From Bacillus sp. CECT 9360 (GTDB lineage Bacteria; Bacillota; Bacilli; Bacillales; DSM-1321), in contig NZ_CAKKNA010000004.1 of the NCBI RefSeq assembly GCF_918741275.1, positions 248,001 through 312,000 of the forward strand: a stretch of DNA of 64,000 bases. The letters are read 5' to 3'. A model generated the notes under the pieces. That model was not told the origin of the DNA. It worked only from the letters and a program-made list of their open reading frames with translations, and did no database searches. A program made the position numbers and the translations under genes. Positions 1 to 8,140 of this stretch are shown here, piece by piece. Position 1 is the stretch's first letter. Each line of letters opens with the position of its first letter.

Positions 1-1
1 G

Positions 2-175
2 CTGGCCGAGCTGGAGTTCATTCTTGCCCGGTTGGACTCCCGATACAAAATACTCGAAAAGAAACATGAATCGATTCTGTTAAGACTGGCTAAGCTGAGC
101 GCTGAAATGAACAGAAGACAATCTTTCGTACTGGAGGGCAGGGATCGATTTCCACAATCCTCTGACAGACTGTAA
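2..175 (+). CDS. C-terminal fragment of an unidentified protein cut by the window edge
   Basis: An open frame enters at the left edge and ends at a TAA at 173-175, giving 57 residues with no start in view. The visible part is charged and leucine-rich with a heptad-like pattern (residues such as L-E-x-x-x-x-L-x-x-L), consistent with the end of a helical or coiled-coil protein. No family motif is visible, so no function is assigned. An intrinsic terminator lies about 150 bases downstream. Confidence 0.5.
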   Translation: MAELEFILARLDSRYKILEKKHESILLRLAKLSAEMNRRQSFVLEGRDRFPQSSDRL

Positions 176-328
176 TCCTTCAACTTAATAACTTCTTGAT
201 ATTGCCCCATAATTCAACGATAGACCGCTACCGTAACGACCAAAACCTGGACCTTGAAAAACCCCGTATTGCAGCCCCTTACAAACCTCTATAAAGAGAA
301 GCATTCTTCTGAACCTCTCCTTTTTTTG

Positions 329-351
329 GCCGCCTTTTGGCGGCTTTTTTT
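329..351 (+). terminator. Intrinsic terminator
   Basis: A perfect GCCGCC/GGCGGC stem with a TTTT loop is followed by seven T residues. It lies downstream of the truncated gene at the left edge and probably ends its transcript. Confidence 0.85.
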
Positions 352-357
352 CTTGTA

Positions 358-387
358 TTGACGAATTAAATACCGAATATATATATA
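358..387 (+). promoter_or_regulatory. Candidate sigma-A promoter
   Basis: TTGACG at 358-363 and TATATA at 382-387 are separated by 18 bases in an AT-rich context; TATAAT at 384-389 is an overlapping alternative with a long spacer. It could drive the small membrane protein gene at 736, although the leader would be long. Confidence 0.35.
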
Positions 388-735
388 ATGAATATGTAGC
401 AATTTGTATTAGATGATAAACGATGAAGGAGTATTTATTTGAAAGTTAAGAACTTCCTTTGAAAACAGTGGAAACCGTTTCTACAATTCATTTAAGAAGC
501 TTTTAAAAAACATCTACAAATTATCATTCAGCACAGATTTTTAAAATAAACAGTCTAATAGTAAACTATCCTTCAGCAAATATGAGGTCAGTCAATTGGA
601 TTTTGGAGATAGAAGAGGAAGTGGTGGGTATGACACCGACTATCTTTTATGCCAAGAAAACGAAAGAGGGCTATTATAAAATTTCTGCAGGAACGGGTCT
701 ATACTGGATCTAATTTAACGACTAAGGTGAAGATG

Positions 736-1104
736 ATGAAATATAAAGTATGGTTATCGATTAGTTTTTTAATAAGCCTGACATTAGCTTATGAATCTTA
801 CCCGCCTGATCTGACTTACCCAGAAGAGGAAATGTATCCGCTTTTTACTGATTTAGTAAGTGTGTTTATTTTTGTCCCGGCATCTTTCATACTGGCTAGC
901 AGCATGATAAGTTTACTTGGTTATTGGCTCCAAAAGATCGGGACATGGATTATTATTCTTGCAATCTTAACAGTTGTATTAACGATAGTTTCAGTGAAAT
1001 TAGTTGATAGATTTCATATCATTCCACTATCGTTTTTATTGTTTGTGGGAACTTTGCTCGGAGTTATGCATTTCAGTGTTTCCATGACACTCAAGAAAAA
1101 CTAA
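736..1104 (+). CDS. Small four-helix membrane protein, unknown function
   Basis: The 122-residue product has about four hydrophobic segments (near residues 4-18, 38-63, 67-89 and 93-112) and short polar loops, so it should be an integral membrane protein. An in-frame ATG at 649 is possible, but it has no ribosome binding site and would add a very basic leader. AAGGTGA at 724-730 sits correctly for the ATG at 736, which is why this start was chosen. A clear terminator follows at 1121. It resembles no family I recognise and is monocistronic by position. Confidence 0.55.
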   Translation: MKYKVWLSISFLISLTLAYESYPPDLTYPEEEMYPLFTDLVSVFIFVPASFILASSMISLLGYWLQKIGTWIIILAILTVVLTIVSVKLVDRFHIIPLSFLLFVGTLLGVMHFSVSMTLKKN

Positions 1105-1120
1105 TATAATAAAAGTCGTC

Positions 1121-1145
1121 GGCTGCCGCTCTGGCAGCCATTTTT
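1121..1145 (+). terminator. Intrinsic terminator after the small membrane protein gene
   Basis: GGCTGCC and GGCAGCC form a 7-bp stem around GCTCT, followed by ATTTTTAA. It separates the upstream gene from the peptide transporter operon. Confidence 0.8.
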
Positions 1146-1212
1146 AATTATAAAATTAATGAAAATGACATAGAACGAAAGACACACTTATAAAATAATT
1201 CTGTATTGAAAA

Positions 1213-1227
1213 TATTTTCAGAATTTT
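1213..1227. promoter_or_regulatory. Candidate CodY box upstream of the peptide transporter operon
   Basis: The 15-mer TATTTTCAGAATTTT matches the CodY consensus AATTTTCWGAAAATT at 12 of 15 positions and lies directly upstream of the -35 of the promoter at 1229. CodY is known to repress peptide-uptake operons in Bacillus when GTP and branched-chain amino acids are abundant. Binding here is an inference from position and motif. Confidence 0.45.
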
Positions 1228-1228
1228 A

Positions 1229-1257
1229 TTGAAAAATTATTTTATAAATGGCATAAT
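1229..1257 (+). promoter_or_regulatory. Sigma-A promoter of the peptide ABC transporter operon
   Basis: TTGAAA (1229-1234), a 17-base spacer and CATAAT (1252-1257) give five of six matches in each box. It lies about 55 bases upstream of the first transporter start codon, with no competing gene between. Confidence 0.6.
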
Positions 1258-1311
1258 TCAAATTGACCTCTAGAGAATCAGGAAGTCATCATCAAGAGAG
1301 GAGTTTGGTCT

Positions 1312-2322
1312 ATGAGCGGTTCTATTATTGAAGTGAAGGAATTACGGACTAGTTTCCTAACGGATGATGGCGAACTACCGGTCGTGAACAATATCGATTT
1401 TCATATAAAGCCGGGGGAAGTCCTCGGTATTGTAGGAGAATCCGGCTGTGGAAAAAGTGTGACTTCGCTATCTATCATGGGACTATTACCTTCGGGAACA
1501 AGCAAGGTAGAAGGGAAAATCCTGTTTAAGGGAGAAAACCTTGCGGATGCCTCCGAATCAAGGATGCGCCAAATCCGCGGAAATGAAATAGCAATGATTT
1601 TCCAGGAGCCAATGACAAGCTTAAATCCTGTTTTTACAATTGGGGAACAGCTGATTGAATCCTTACGCATACATAGAAAATGGAACAAAAAGAAAGCGAT
1701 GGCAAGGGCTGTCGAAATGCTGAAGCTGGTTGGGCTTCCGCGGGCAGAAGAACTGGTGAAAGAATATCCACACCAGCTGTCAGGCGGAATGCGTCAGCGG
1801 GTCATGATCGCAATGGCGATGATCTGTGAGCCAAAGCTTTTGATTGCAGACGAGCCGACAACAGCGCTCGATGTAACCATACAGGCTCAGATATTGGAAC
1901 TAATGAAAAAGTTAAATAAAGAAACGGATACGGCAATCATGATGATAACCCACGACCTTGGGGTAGTTTCTGAAATGTGTGAACGGATTGCCGTCATGTA
2001 CGCAGGAAAAATCGTTGAGGAAGGCGACGTCAAAACGATTTTCCAAAACCCGAAGCATCCGTATACGGTCGGTCTGATTAAATCCGTGCCAGATATACGA
2101 AAGAAAGTGGATCGCCTTTATTCGATACCTGGGAACGTACCGAAGCCGGGATCGCTCAACCTTGGCTGTCAATTTGCTCCCCGTTGTAAACATGCAATGG
2201 AGCAATGTCTGAGCGAGACTCCTCGTCTTACCCCGCTTGAAAATGGGCAACAGGTCAGATGCTGGCTCTATGAAGATGGGAAAGGAGCTAACACACATGA
2301 CTCAGCCATTACCATTAGTTAA
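1312..2322 (+). CDS. Oligo/dipeptide ABC transporter ATP-binding protein (DppD/OppD/AppD family)
   Basis: This 336-residue cytoplasmic ATPase powers peptide import. Walker A GESGCGKS is at residues 42-49, the signature LSGGMRQR at 156-163, Walker B LLIADE at 176-181 and the switch histidine at 214. The C-terminal oligopeptide-transporter extension carries four cysteines (286, 292, 299, 317) spaced as in Dpp/Opp ATPases, for which a bound iron-sulfur cluster has been reported in some homologues. The start follows a GAGAGGAG site. It overlaps the next ATPase gene by 26 bases, so the two are translationally linked. The operon order ATPase, ATPase, binding protein, permease, permease is that of B. 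subtilis appDFABC, but I do not assign the app name because the binding protein looks more Dpp-like. Confidence 0.93.
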   Translation: MSGSIIEVKELRTSFLTDDGELPVVNNIDFHIKPGEVLGIVGESGCGKSVTSLSIMGLLPSGTSKVEGKILFKGENLADASESRMRQIRGNEIAMIFQEPMTSLNPVFTIGEQLIESLRIHRKWNKKKAMARAVEMLKLVGLPRAEELVKEYPHQLSGGMRQRVMIAMAMICEPKLLIADEPTTALDVTIQAQILELMKKLNKETDTAIMMITHDLGVVSEMCERIAVMYAGKIVEEGDVKTIFQNPKHPYTVGLIKSVPDIRKKVDRLYSIPGNVPKPGSLNLGCQFAPRCKHAMEQCLSETPRLTPLENGQQVRCWLYEDGKGANTHDSAITIS

Positions 2323-3271
2323 GGTAGAAAACCTTAAAAAACACTTTCCGATAAAGGGTGGACTGCTCGGGAAAACCGTCGGTGCAGTAAAGGCGGTAGA
2401 CGGGATTTCCTTCTACATCAATAAAGGTGAAACATTAGGTTTGGTAGGGGAAAGCGGCTGTGGTAAATCAACGACTGGCAGGATGCTGCTCCGCCTTTTG
2501 GAACCAAGTGATGGAAAGGTTTATTTTGAAGGACAAGACATTACCGAACTTTCAGCTGAAGAAATGCGGAAGATGCGCCGGGAAATGCAAATGGTCTTTC
2601 AGGATCCCTTTGCATCGCTTAACCCGCGGCATACCGTCGAGAAGATATTGGAAGAGCCTCTGATCGTCCACGGTGTAAAGAGCAAAGCGGAGCGCAAAAA
2701 GCGTGTGAAAGAGTTGCTCGAGATTGTCGGTTTAAGCAGCTGGCATGCCAAAAGATTTCCGCACCAATTCAGCGGCGGACAGCGACAGCGGATCGGGATA
2801 GCCCGTGCTTTGGCCGTTAATCCAAAGCTGATTATCGCGGACGAACCGGTATCAGCTCTCGATGTTTCGATCCAGTCACAGGTTCTGAACCTGATGGATG
2901 ATCTTCAGAAGGAATTTGATTTAACTTATCTTTTCATCGCGCATGACCTTGGGGTGGTCCGCCATATTAGTGACCGCGTCGGAGTGATGTACCTTGGGAA
3001 TATCGTCGAGCTTTCAGAAAGTGAGGCGCTTTATGAAAGTCCGAAGCACCCGTATACCCAGGCACTTCTGTCTGCCGTTCCGATTCCGGATATAGAGTAT
3101 CGAAAGGAACGGATCATTTTACAGGGAGATGTGCCAAGCCCGGCCAATCCGCCAAAAGGGTGTGCTTTCCATACAAGATGCCCGCATGCGATGGATGTTT
3201 GCAAATCGGTGAAACCGATCATGAAAGAAATTGAACCAGGCCACTACGCAGCTTGTCATTTATATGAATGA
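2297..3271 (+). CDS. Oligo/dipeptide ABC transporter ATP-binding protein (DppF/OppF/AppF family)
   Basis: This is the second nucleotide-binding subunit, 324 residues. Walker A GESGCGKS is at 51-58, the signature FSGGQRQR at 158-165, Walker B LIIADEP at 178-184 and the H-loop histidine at 216. Cysteines at 289, 295, 302 and 320 repeat the four-cysteine pattern of its partner. An upstream in-frame ATG at 2237 exists, but AAAGGAG just before 2297 decides the start. The gene overlaps the preceding ATPase gene and should form a heterodimer with it on the two permeases encoded downstream. Confidence 0.93.
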   Translation: MTQPLPLVKVENLKKHFPIKGGLLGKTVGAVKAVDGISFYINKGETLGLVGESGCGKSTTGRMLLRLLEPSDGKVYFEGQDITELSAEEMRKMRREMQMVFQDPFASLNPRHTVEKILEEPLIVHGVKSKAERKKRVKELLEIVGLSSWHAKRFPHQFSGGQRQRIGIARALAVNPKLIIADEPVSALDVSIQSQVLNLMDDLQKEFDLTYLFIAHDLGVVRHISDRVGVMYLGNIVELSESEALYESPKHPYTQALLSAVPIPDIEYRKERIILQGDVPSPANPPKGCAFHTRCPHAMDVCKSVKPIMKEIEPGHYAACHLYE

Positions 3272-3331
3272 CAAGGCGTATATATAAATTGGCATAAGTT
3301 AATTAAAAAAAGATTAATGGGGGTCAGAAAT

Positions 3332-4924
3332 ATGAAGAAGAAAAAGTCGTTATGGCTGTTTTTAAGCTGTGTTCTTGCGCTTTCTCTAGTTCTAGCTGGT
3401 TGCGGTGGAGGATCTTCTGAAGAAGGCGGCAGCAGCGAAAAAGGCGGAGGTGTTATGATTTACGGAAAAGGCGGAGATGCAGTTTCGCTTGATCCGGCTA
3501 TCGTAACAGATGGAGAATCTTATATTGTCACAGAACAAATGTATGAAACTCTTGTAGACTTTGAAAAAGACAGCACGGAAATTGTAGAAGGCCTTGCTGA
3601 AAAATGGGTCGTTTCTGATGATGGCTTGAAATACACATTTAATCTACGTGAAGGTGTTAAATTCCATGACGGCGAAGACTTTAATGCAGATGCTGTCGTC
3701 CAGAACTTCGAACGCTGGGCAAAGAGCAAGGATGAAGCGAAATTTGCTTATTATGCGTCCATGTTCGGAGGTTTTGAAGGTGACGAAGGACACGTCATTA
3801 AAGAGGTTAAAGCAGTAGACGAAAAGACAGTTGAATTCACACTGGCACGTCCACAAGCTCCATTCCTTAAGAACCTAGCGATGAGTCCATTCGCAATTGC
3901 AAGTCCTTCGAAATTTGATCAAATTGACAAGAATCCCGTAGGTACTGGTCCTTTCAAATTTGAAGACTGGAAACCTGGCGATACGATTAAAGTAGTAAAG
4001 AATGATAAATATTGGAACAAAGAGTTACCAAAGCTTGACGGAGTTACATTTAAGGTTATTAAAGATAATTCTGCACGTCTTAATGCTTTGATCAAAGGTG
4101 AAATCGACTTAATAGACGGTATGAACCCAAGCGATATGAGCAAGGTTAAAGAGGATGACAAGCTTCAATTGTTCGAGCGTCCATCCATGAACGTTGGCTA
4201 TTTAGGCTTTAACGTAGAAAAAGAGCCGTTTAATAAAAAAGAAGTACGGCAGGCAATTAACCACCTTGTAAACAAAGATGATATTATCAAAAACTTTTAT
4301 GAGGGAACAGCAGAACCTGCGAAGAATCCAATGCCACCTTCTATTGGTGGATACGATGATAGCGTACAGGGATATGAATACGATGTAGAAAAAGCAAAAG
4401 CATTACTTAAAGAAGCAGGACTTGAAAAAGGATTCAAAATGGATCTTTGGGCTATGCCGGTACCGCGTCCATACATGCCTGACGGACAAAAAGTGGCAGA
4501 AGCCATTCAATTTAGCTTAAAAGAAGTAAACATAGATGCAAAAATCGTTACTTTTGAGTGGGGTGCTTACCTTGAAAAGGTTCAGGCCGGTGAAGCTCCA
4601 ATGTTCATGCTAGGCTGGACAGGAGATAACGGTGATGCGGACAACTTCCTTTACACATTGCTTGACAAGGATAGCATCGGGTCTAATAACTATTCACGAT
4701 ACAGCAATGATGAAGTCCATAAGCTGTTGATTGATGCACAAACGACTCCTGATGAAGCAAAACGAAATGAATTATATAAACAAGCACAGCAGATCATCCA
4801 TGAAGATGCACCATGGGTTCCACTTGTACACTCAACACCGTTGCTGGCGGGTACCAGTAAAATTAAAGGGTTCGTCCCACATCCAAAGGGCTCACAATCA
4901 TTCCAGGATGTGACATTGGATTAA
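3332..4924 (+). CDS. Peptide ABC transporter substrate-binding lipoprotein (SBP family 5)
   Basis: This 530-residue extracellular binding protein is tethered by an N-terminal lipid. The signal peptide ends in a lipobox (L-A-G-C, cysteine about residue 24) followed by a Gly/Ser-rich linker. The mature part has the family 5 hallmarks: an SLDPA segment, LAEKW, YTFNLREGVKFHDG, and a C-terminal region typical of Dpp/Opp binding proteins. The ATG at 3332 is preferred over 3317 because GGGGGTC precedes it. A strong terminator lies between this gene and the permease genes. Such an arrangement usually lets the binding protein outnumber the membrane subunits. Substrate is inferred as di- or oligopeptides; nickel or other ligands are possible in this family. 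Confidence 0.9.
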   Translation: MKKKKSLWLFLSCVLALSLVLAGCGGGSSEEGGSSEKGGGVMIYGKGGDAVSLDPAIVTDGESYIVTEQMYETLVDFEKDSTEIVEGLAEKWVVSDDGLKYTFNLREGVKFHDGEDFNADAVVQNFERWAKSKDEAKFAYYASMFGGFEGDEGHVIKEVKAVDEKTVEFTLARPQAPFLKNLAMSPFAIASPSKFDQIDKNPVGTGPFKFEDWKPGDTIKVVKNDKYWNKELPKLDGVTFKVIKDNSARLNALIKGEIDLIDGMNPSDMSKVKEDDKLQLFERPSMNVGYLGFNVEKEPFNKKEVRQAINHLVNKDDIIKNFYEGTAEPAKNPMPPSIGGYDDSVQGYEYDVEKAKALLKEAGLEKGFKMDLWAMPVPRPYMPDGQKVAEAIQFSLKEVNIDAKIVTFEWGAYLEKVQAGEAPMFMLGWTGDNGDADNFLYTLLDKDSIGSNNYSRYSNDEVHKLLIDAQTTPDEAKRNELYKQAQQIIHEDAPWVPLVHSTPLLAGTSKIKGFVPHPKGSQSFQDVTLD

Positions 4925-4936
4925 TTTAGTACAACT

Positions 4937-4970
4937 GGGGAGTATGGATTCATGCATACTCCCCGTTTTT
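4937..4970 (+). terminator. Intra-operon terminator between binding protein and permease genes
   Basis: GGGGAGTATG and CATACTCCCC form a perfect 10-bp stem with an 8-base loop, then GTTTTTT. It lies inside the operon and probably acts as a partial terminator, setting a high ratio of binding protein to permease. Confidence 0.85.
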
Positions 4971-5006
4971 TATGAAAGCTTAGACAAATAAGAAGCAGGT
5001 GACACG

Positions 5007-6011
5007 ATGTTTTCATACACGGTACGGCGTTTAGGTGCGCTGATTCCGGTTTTGCTCGGTATGGCGTTCATCGTTTTCATGATGATCCGCGCGATTCCCG
5101 GCAATCCGGCTCAGATCATGTTAGGACAACAAGCAACTAAGGAAGCCATAGCGGCTCTGACGGCTGAACTAGGCTTGGACAGGCCTTGGTATACACAGTT
5201 TATAGAATATCTAGGTGGTATTATTAGAGGAGATTTAGGAATTTCGTTAAAAACGGGTTCTCCTATTTCAGAGGAAATCTGGCCATATCTAGCGGCCACA
5301 ATCGAATTAGCACTAGTGGCGATGCTGTTTGCCATTGTAATCGGCGTGAATGCAGGGATCATTTCCGCCTGGTTCCAGAACTCCTGGTTTGATTATGTTG
5401 CCATGGTTCTTGCCTTGATTGGAGTTTCGATGCCCGTTTTTTGGCTAGGGTTAATGGAACAATATGTTGTGTCGATACAGTTGGATTTATTACCGACAAC
5501 AGGCAGAGATAATATACGTGATTCGGTAGAAGCGATTACCGGCCTTTACTTGATTGATACACTTATGGCTGGCAGGTTCGATCAATTCATAGAAGTCATC
5601 AAACATTTAATTTTGCCTGGATTTGCACTTGGGACGATACCAATGGCAATCATCGCCAGGATGACACGTTCGTCAATGCTTGAGATAATGCGTTCTGATT
5701 TTATCAGGACTGCCCGGGCAAAAGGAATGAGAATGTTCTGGGTTGTCTACAAGCATTCTTTAAAAAACGCACTAATTCCAGTAGTGACAGTAATTGGACT
5801 TCAAACCGGACTATTACTTGGCGGTGCGATTTTGACAGAAACCATTTTCGGATGGCCGGGCATTGGTACATATATTTATGATGCAATTGGCTCCCGGGAC
5901 TATCCGGTCATTCAATCGGGAATTCTTGTAATCGCTACAATCTTTGTCTTGATTAATCTGGTCGTGGACCTGCTGTATGCGGCAATCGATCCGAGAATCA
6001 AGTATAAATAG
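5007..6011 (+). CDS. Peptide ABC transporter permease (DppB/OppB/AppB family)
   Basis: This 334-residue inner-membrane subunit has about six transmembrane helices. It begins with the typical family start (a basic tail followed by a long hydrophobic helix and the RAIPGNPA motif). Near residues 220-255 it has the EAA loop region that docks to the ATPases, including RTARAKGM. A C-terminal segment with FGWPGIG and AIDPRIKY is characteristic of the family. The start follows GCAGGTGA. The stop is 12 bases before the next permease gene, so the two are co-translated and likely form the heterodimeric channel. Confidence 0.92.
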   Translation: MFSYTVRRLGALIPVLLGMAFIVFMMIRAIPGNPAQIMLGQQATKEAIAALTAELGLDRPWYTQFIEYLGGIIRGDLGISLKTGSPISEEIWPYLAATIELALVAMLFAIVIGVNAGIISAWFQNSWFDYVAMVLALIGVSMPVFWLGLMEQYVVSIQLDLLPTTGRDNIRDSVEAITGLYLIDTLMAGRFDQFIEVIKHLILPGFALGTIPMAIIARMTRSSMLEIMRSDFIRTARAKGMRMFWVVYKHSLKNALIPVVTVIGLQTGLLLGGAILTETIFGWPGIGTYIYDAIGSRDYPVIQSGILVIATIFVLINLVVDLLYAAIDPRIKYK

Positions 6012-6023
6012 GAGGGAAGAATC

Positions 6024-6932
6024 ATGGCAGAAACTGCAAGTAATATACCTCCCATATTACCTCAGCAAGTACAGTCGGCAGAGGAAAAAGCCGTGTCACC
6101 ATGGAAAGAGGCATGGAAAAACTTTAAAAAGAATAAACTGGCTATTGTTGGATTATCGATCGTTGCATTTTTTATCTTACTTGCAATACTTGCCCCTTTA
6201 ATCGCTCCTTATGATGTGGCGAAACAAGAACTGTCAAACAAACACCTGGCTCCGTCCGGGGAGCACTGGTTCGGGACGGACGAATTCGGACGGGACATTT
6301 TCAGCCGGATCATCTATGGAGCCAGGATCTCCCTCTGGGTAGGTTTTGTTTCGGTAACAGGCTCAGTAATCGTAGGTTCTTTTCTTGGAATTGTTGCCGG
6401 CTATTATGGAAGATGGGTGGATACGATTATATCGCGGATCTTTGATATAATCCTTGCATTTCCGAGTATTTTACTGGCCATCGCAGTAGTCGCGGCATTG
6501 GGCCCGTCTTTGCAAAATGCTCTTATAGCCATTGCGATTATTAACGTCCCAACCTTTGGGCGCCTACTCCGTTCGCGCGTATTAAGCGTGAAAGAAGAAG
6601 AATATATCACGGCCGCAAAGGCAATCGGCATGAAAGATTCACGGATTTTAATCCATCATATTCTCCCTAACAGTTTAGCGCCCATCATTGTCCAAGGCAC
6701 GCTGGCGATTGCAACAGCCATCATCGAGTGTGCGGCACTTGGATTCCTCGGAATGGGCGCACAAGCTCCCACACCGGAATGGGGGAAAATGCTGGCTGAC
6801 TCACGTTCATTCATTCTTCAAGCACCATGGACTGTTTTATTTCCAGGCCTTGCGATCATGCTTACGGTGCTAGGCTTCAACTTAATGGGTGACGGCCTGC
6901 GTGACGCACTCGATCCACGAATGAAAAATTAA
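6024..6932 (+). CDS. Peptide ABC transporter permease (DppC/OppC/AppC family)
   Basis: This 302-residue permease is the partner of the DppB-type subunit. It has the N-terminal cytoplasmic tail and W-x-x-F-x-x-N-K-L-A motif of OppC proteins, then about six membrane helices. The APYD and HWFGTDEFGRD loop, the EAA-type segment with TAAKAIGM, and the C-terminal GFNLMGDGLRDALDPR are all present. The ATG is preceded by a perfect AGGAGG. It is the last gene of the operon and is followed by a strong terminator at 6973. Confidence 0.93.
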   Translation: MAETASNIPPILPQQVQSAEEKAVSPWKEAWKNFKKNKLAIVGLSIVAFFILLAILAPLIAPYDVAKQELSNKHLAPSGEHWFGTDEFGRDIFSRIIYGARISLWVGFVSVTGSVIVGSFLGIVAGYYGRWVDTIISRIFDIILAFPSILLAIAVVAALGPSLQNALIAIAIINVPTFGRLLRSRVLSVKEEEYITAAKAIGMKDSRILIHHILPNSLAPIIVQGTLAIATAIIECAALGFLGMGAQAPTPEWGKMLADSRSFILQAPWTVLFPGLAIMLTVLGFNLMGDGLRDALDPRMKN

Positions 6933-6972
6933 GAGATATTCCTGCTGAGGCAGAAGATAAGTTTTGAAAAAA

Positions 6973-7005
6973 GGCAGCTTCCGGAGAAACGGAAGCTGCC
7001 TTTTT
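6973..7005 (+). terminator. Terminator of the peptide transporter operon
   Basis: GGCAGCTTCCG and CGGAAGCTGCC form an 11-bp perfect stem with a GAGAAA loop, followed by TTTTT. An A-run on the left makes it potentially bidirectional. Confidence 0.92.
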
Positions 7006-7020
7006 GTAACAGAATGAGAG

Positions 7021-8135
7021 ATATGCTTGAAATTCGAGATATCACCGAAATCTGGGATATATCACCGAAAACAAAGATATCACCGAAAAGAGAAATATAT
7101 CATCGAAATACGAAGTTTATCACCGAAATCTAGAATATATCACCGAAATTCGAGTTATATCACCGAAACTTGAGATAAATCACTGAACAGAGATATGACC
7201 TAAATCTGGGATATATGCTCGATATTTGAGATATATGCCCGAAATCTGAGATATATGCTCGAAATCTGAGATATATGCCCGAAACCTGATATATGCCCGA
7301 AAACAGAAGTATATCACCGAAACTTGAGATAAATCACTGAACAGAGATATGCCCTAAATCTGGGATATATGCTCGATATTTGAGATATATGCCCGAAAAC
7401 AGGGATATATGCTCGAAATCCGAGATATATGCCCGAAAACAGAAGTATATCACCGTAATTAAAGATATATCATCGAAATACGAAGTGTATCAACGAAATC
7501 TAGAATATATCACCGAAACTTGAGATAAATCACAGAACAGAGATATGCCCGAAATCAGGGATATATGCTCGATATTTGAGATATATGACCGAAAACAGGG
7601 ATATAGGCTCGAAATCCGAGATGTATGCCCGAAAACAGGAGTATATCACTGAAATTTAAGATATATCATCGAAATACAAAGTTTATCACCGAAATCTAGA
7701 ATATATCACCGAAATTTGAGTTATATCACCGAAACAAAGATATCACCGAAACTTGAGATAAATCACTGAACAGAGATATGCCCTAAATCTGGGATATATG
7801 CTCGATATTTGAGATATATGCCCGAAATCTGAGATATATGCTCGATATTTGAGATATATGCCCGAAAATTGAGATATATGACCGAAACCTGATATATGCG
7901 CGAAATCTGGGATATATCACCGAAACAAAGATATCACCGAAACTTGAGATAAATCACTGAACAGAGATATGCCTAAATCTGGGATATATGCTCGATATTT
8001 GAGATATATGCCCGAAATCTGAGATATATGCTCGATATTTGAGATATATGACCGAAAACAGGGATATATCACCGAAATCTAGAATATATGCCCGAAACCT
8101 AGGTTATATCACCGAAAACAGAAATTTATCACCGC
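7021..8135. repeat. 1.1-kb array of degenerate ~20-bp repeats between convergent genes
   Basis: The region is built from units such as GATATATCACCGAAA and GATATATGCCCGAAA separated by 4-6 variable bases. CCGAAA-like cores recur mostly every 20 bases (for example 7045, 7065, 7083, 7103, 7123, 7143, 7163). A higher-order block of about 76 bases recurs at 7169, 7323, 7519, 7752 and 7943, so the array has grown by segmental duplication. Every reading frame is short or meaningless. It lies between the 3' end of the peptide operon and the 3' end of ywqA. No separate terminator for ywqA is visible. Confidence 0.9.
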
Positions 8136-8140
8136 AAGCC

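Larger units (their letters stand above)
176..735. other. Intergenic region with a terminator, a weak promoter candidate and one tiny ORF
   Basis: This stretch contains a terminator (329-351) and a sigma-A-like promoter candidate (358-387). A 27-codon frame lies at 630-713 (ATG after GAGGAAGTGGTGGG) encoding a peptide ending in GLYWI. That small ORF has a plausible ribosome binding site but no recognisable relatives, so I do not call it as a gene. Nothing else is visible. Confidence 0.4.

Noticed and set aside
1312..6932. Naming the operon appDFABC
   Set aside because: Gene order fits app, but the binding protein resembles Dpp-type sequences more, so symbols are withheld.
7021..8135. Coding potential of the first repeat array
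   Set aside because: Frames are short and reflect the repeat unit; no RBS or domain is present.
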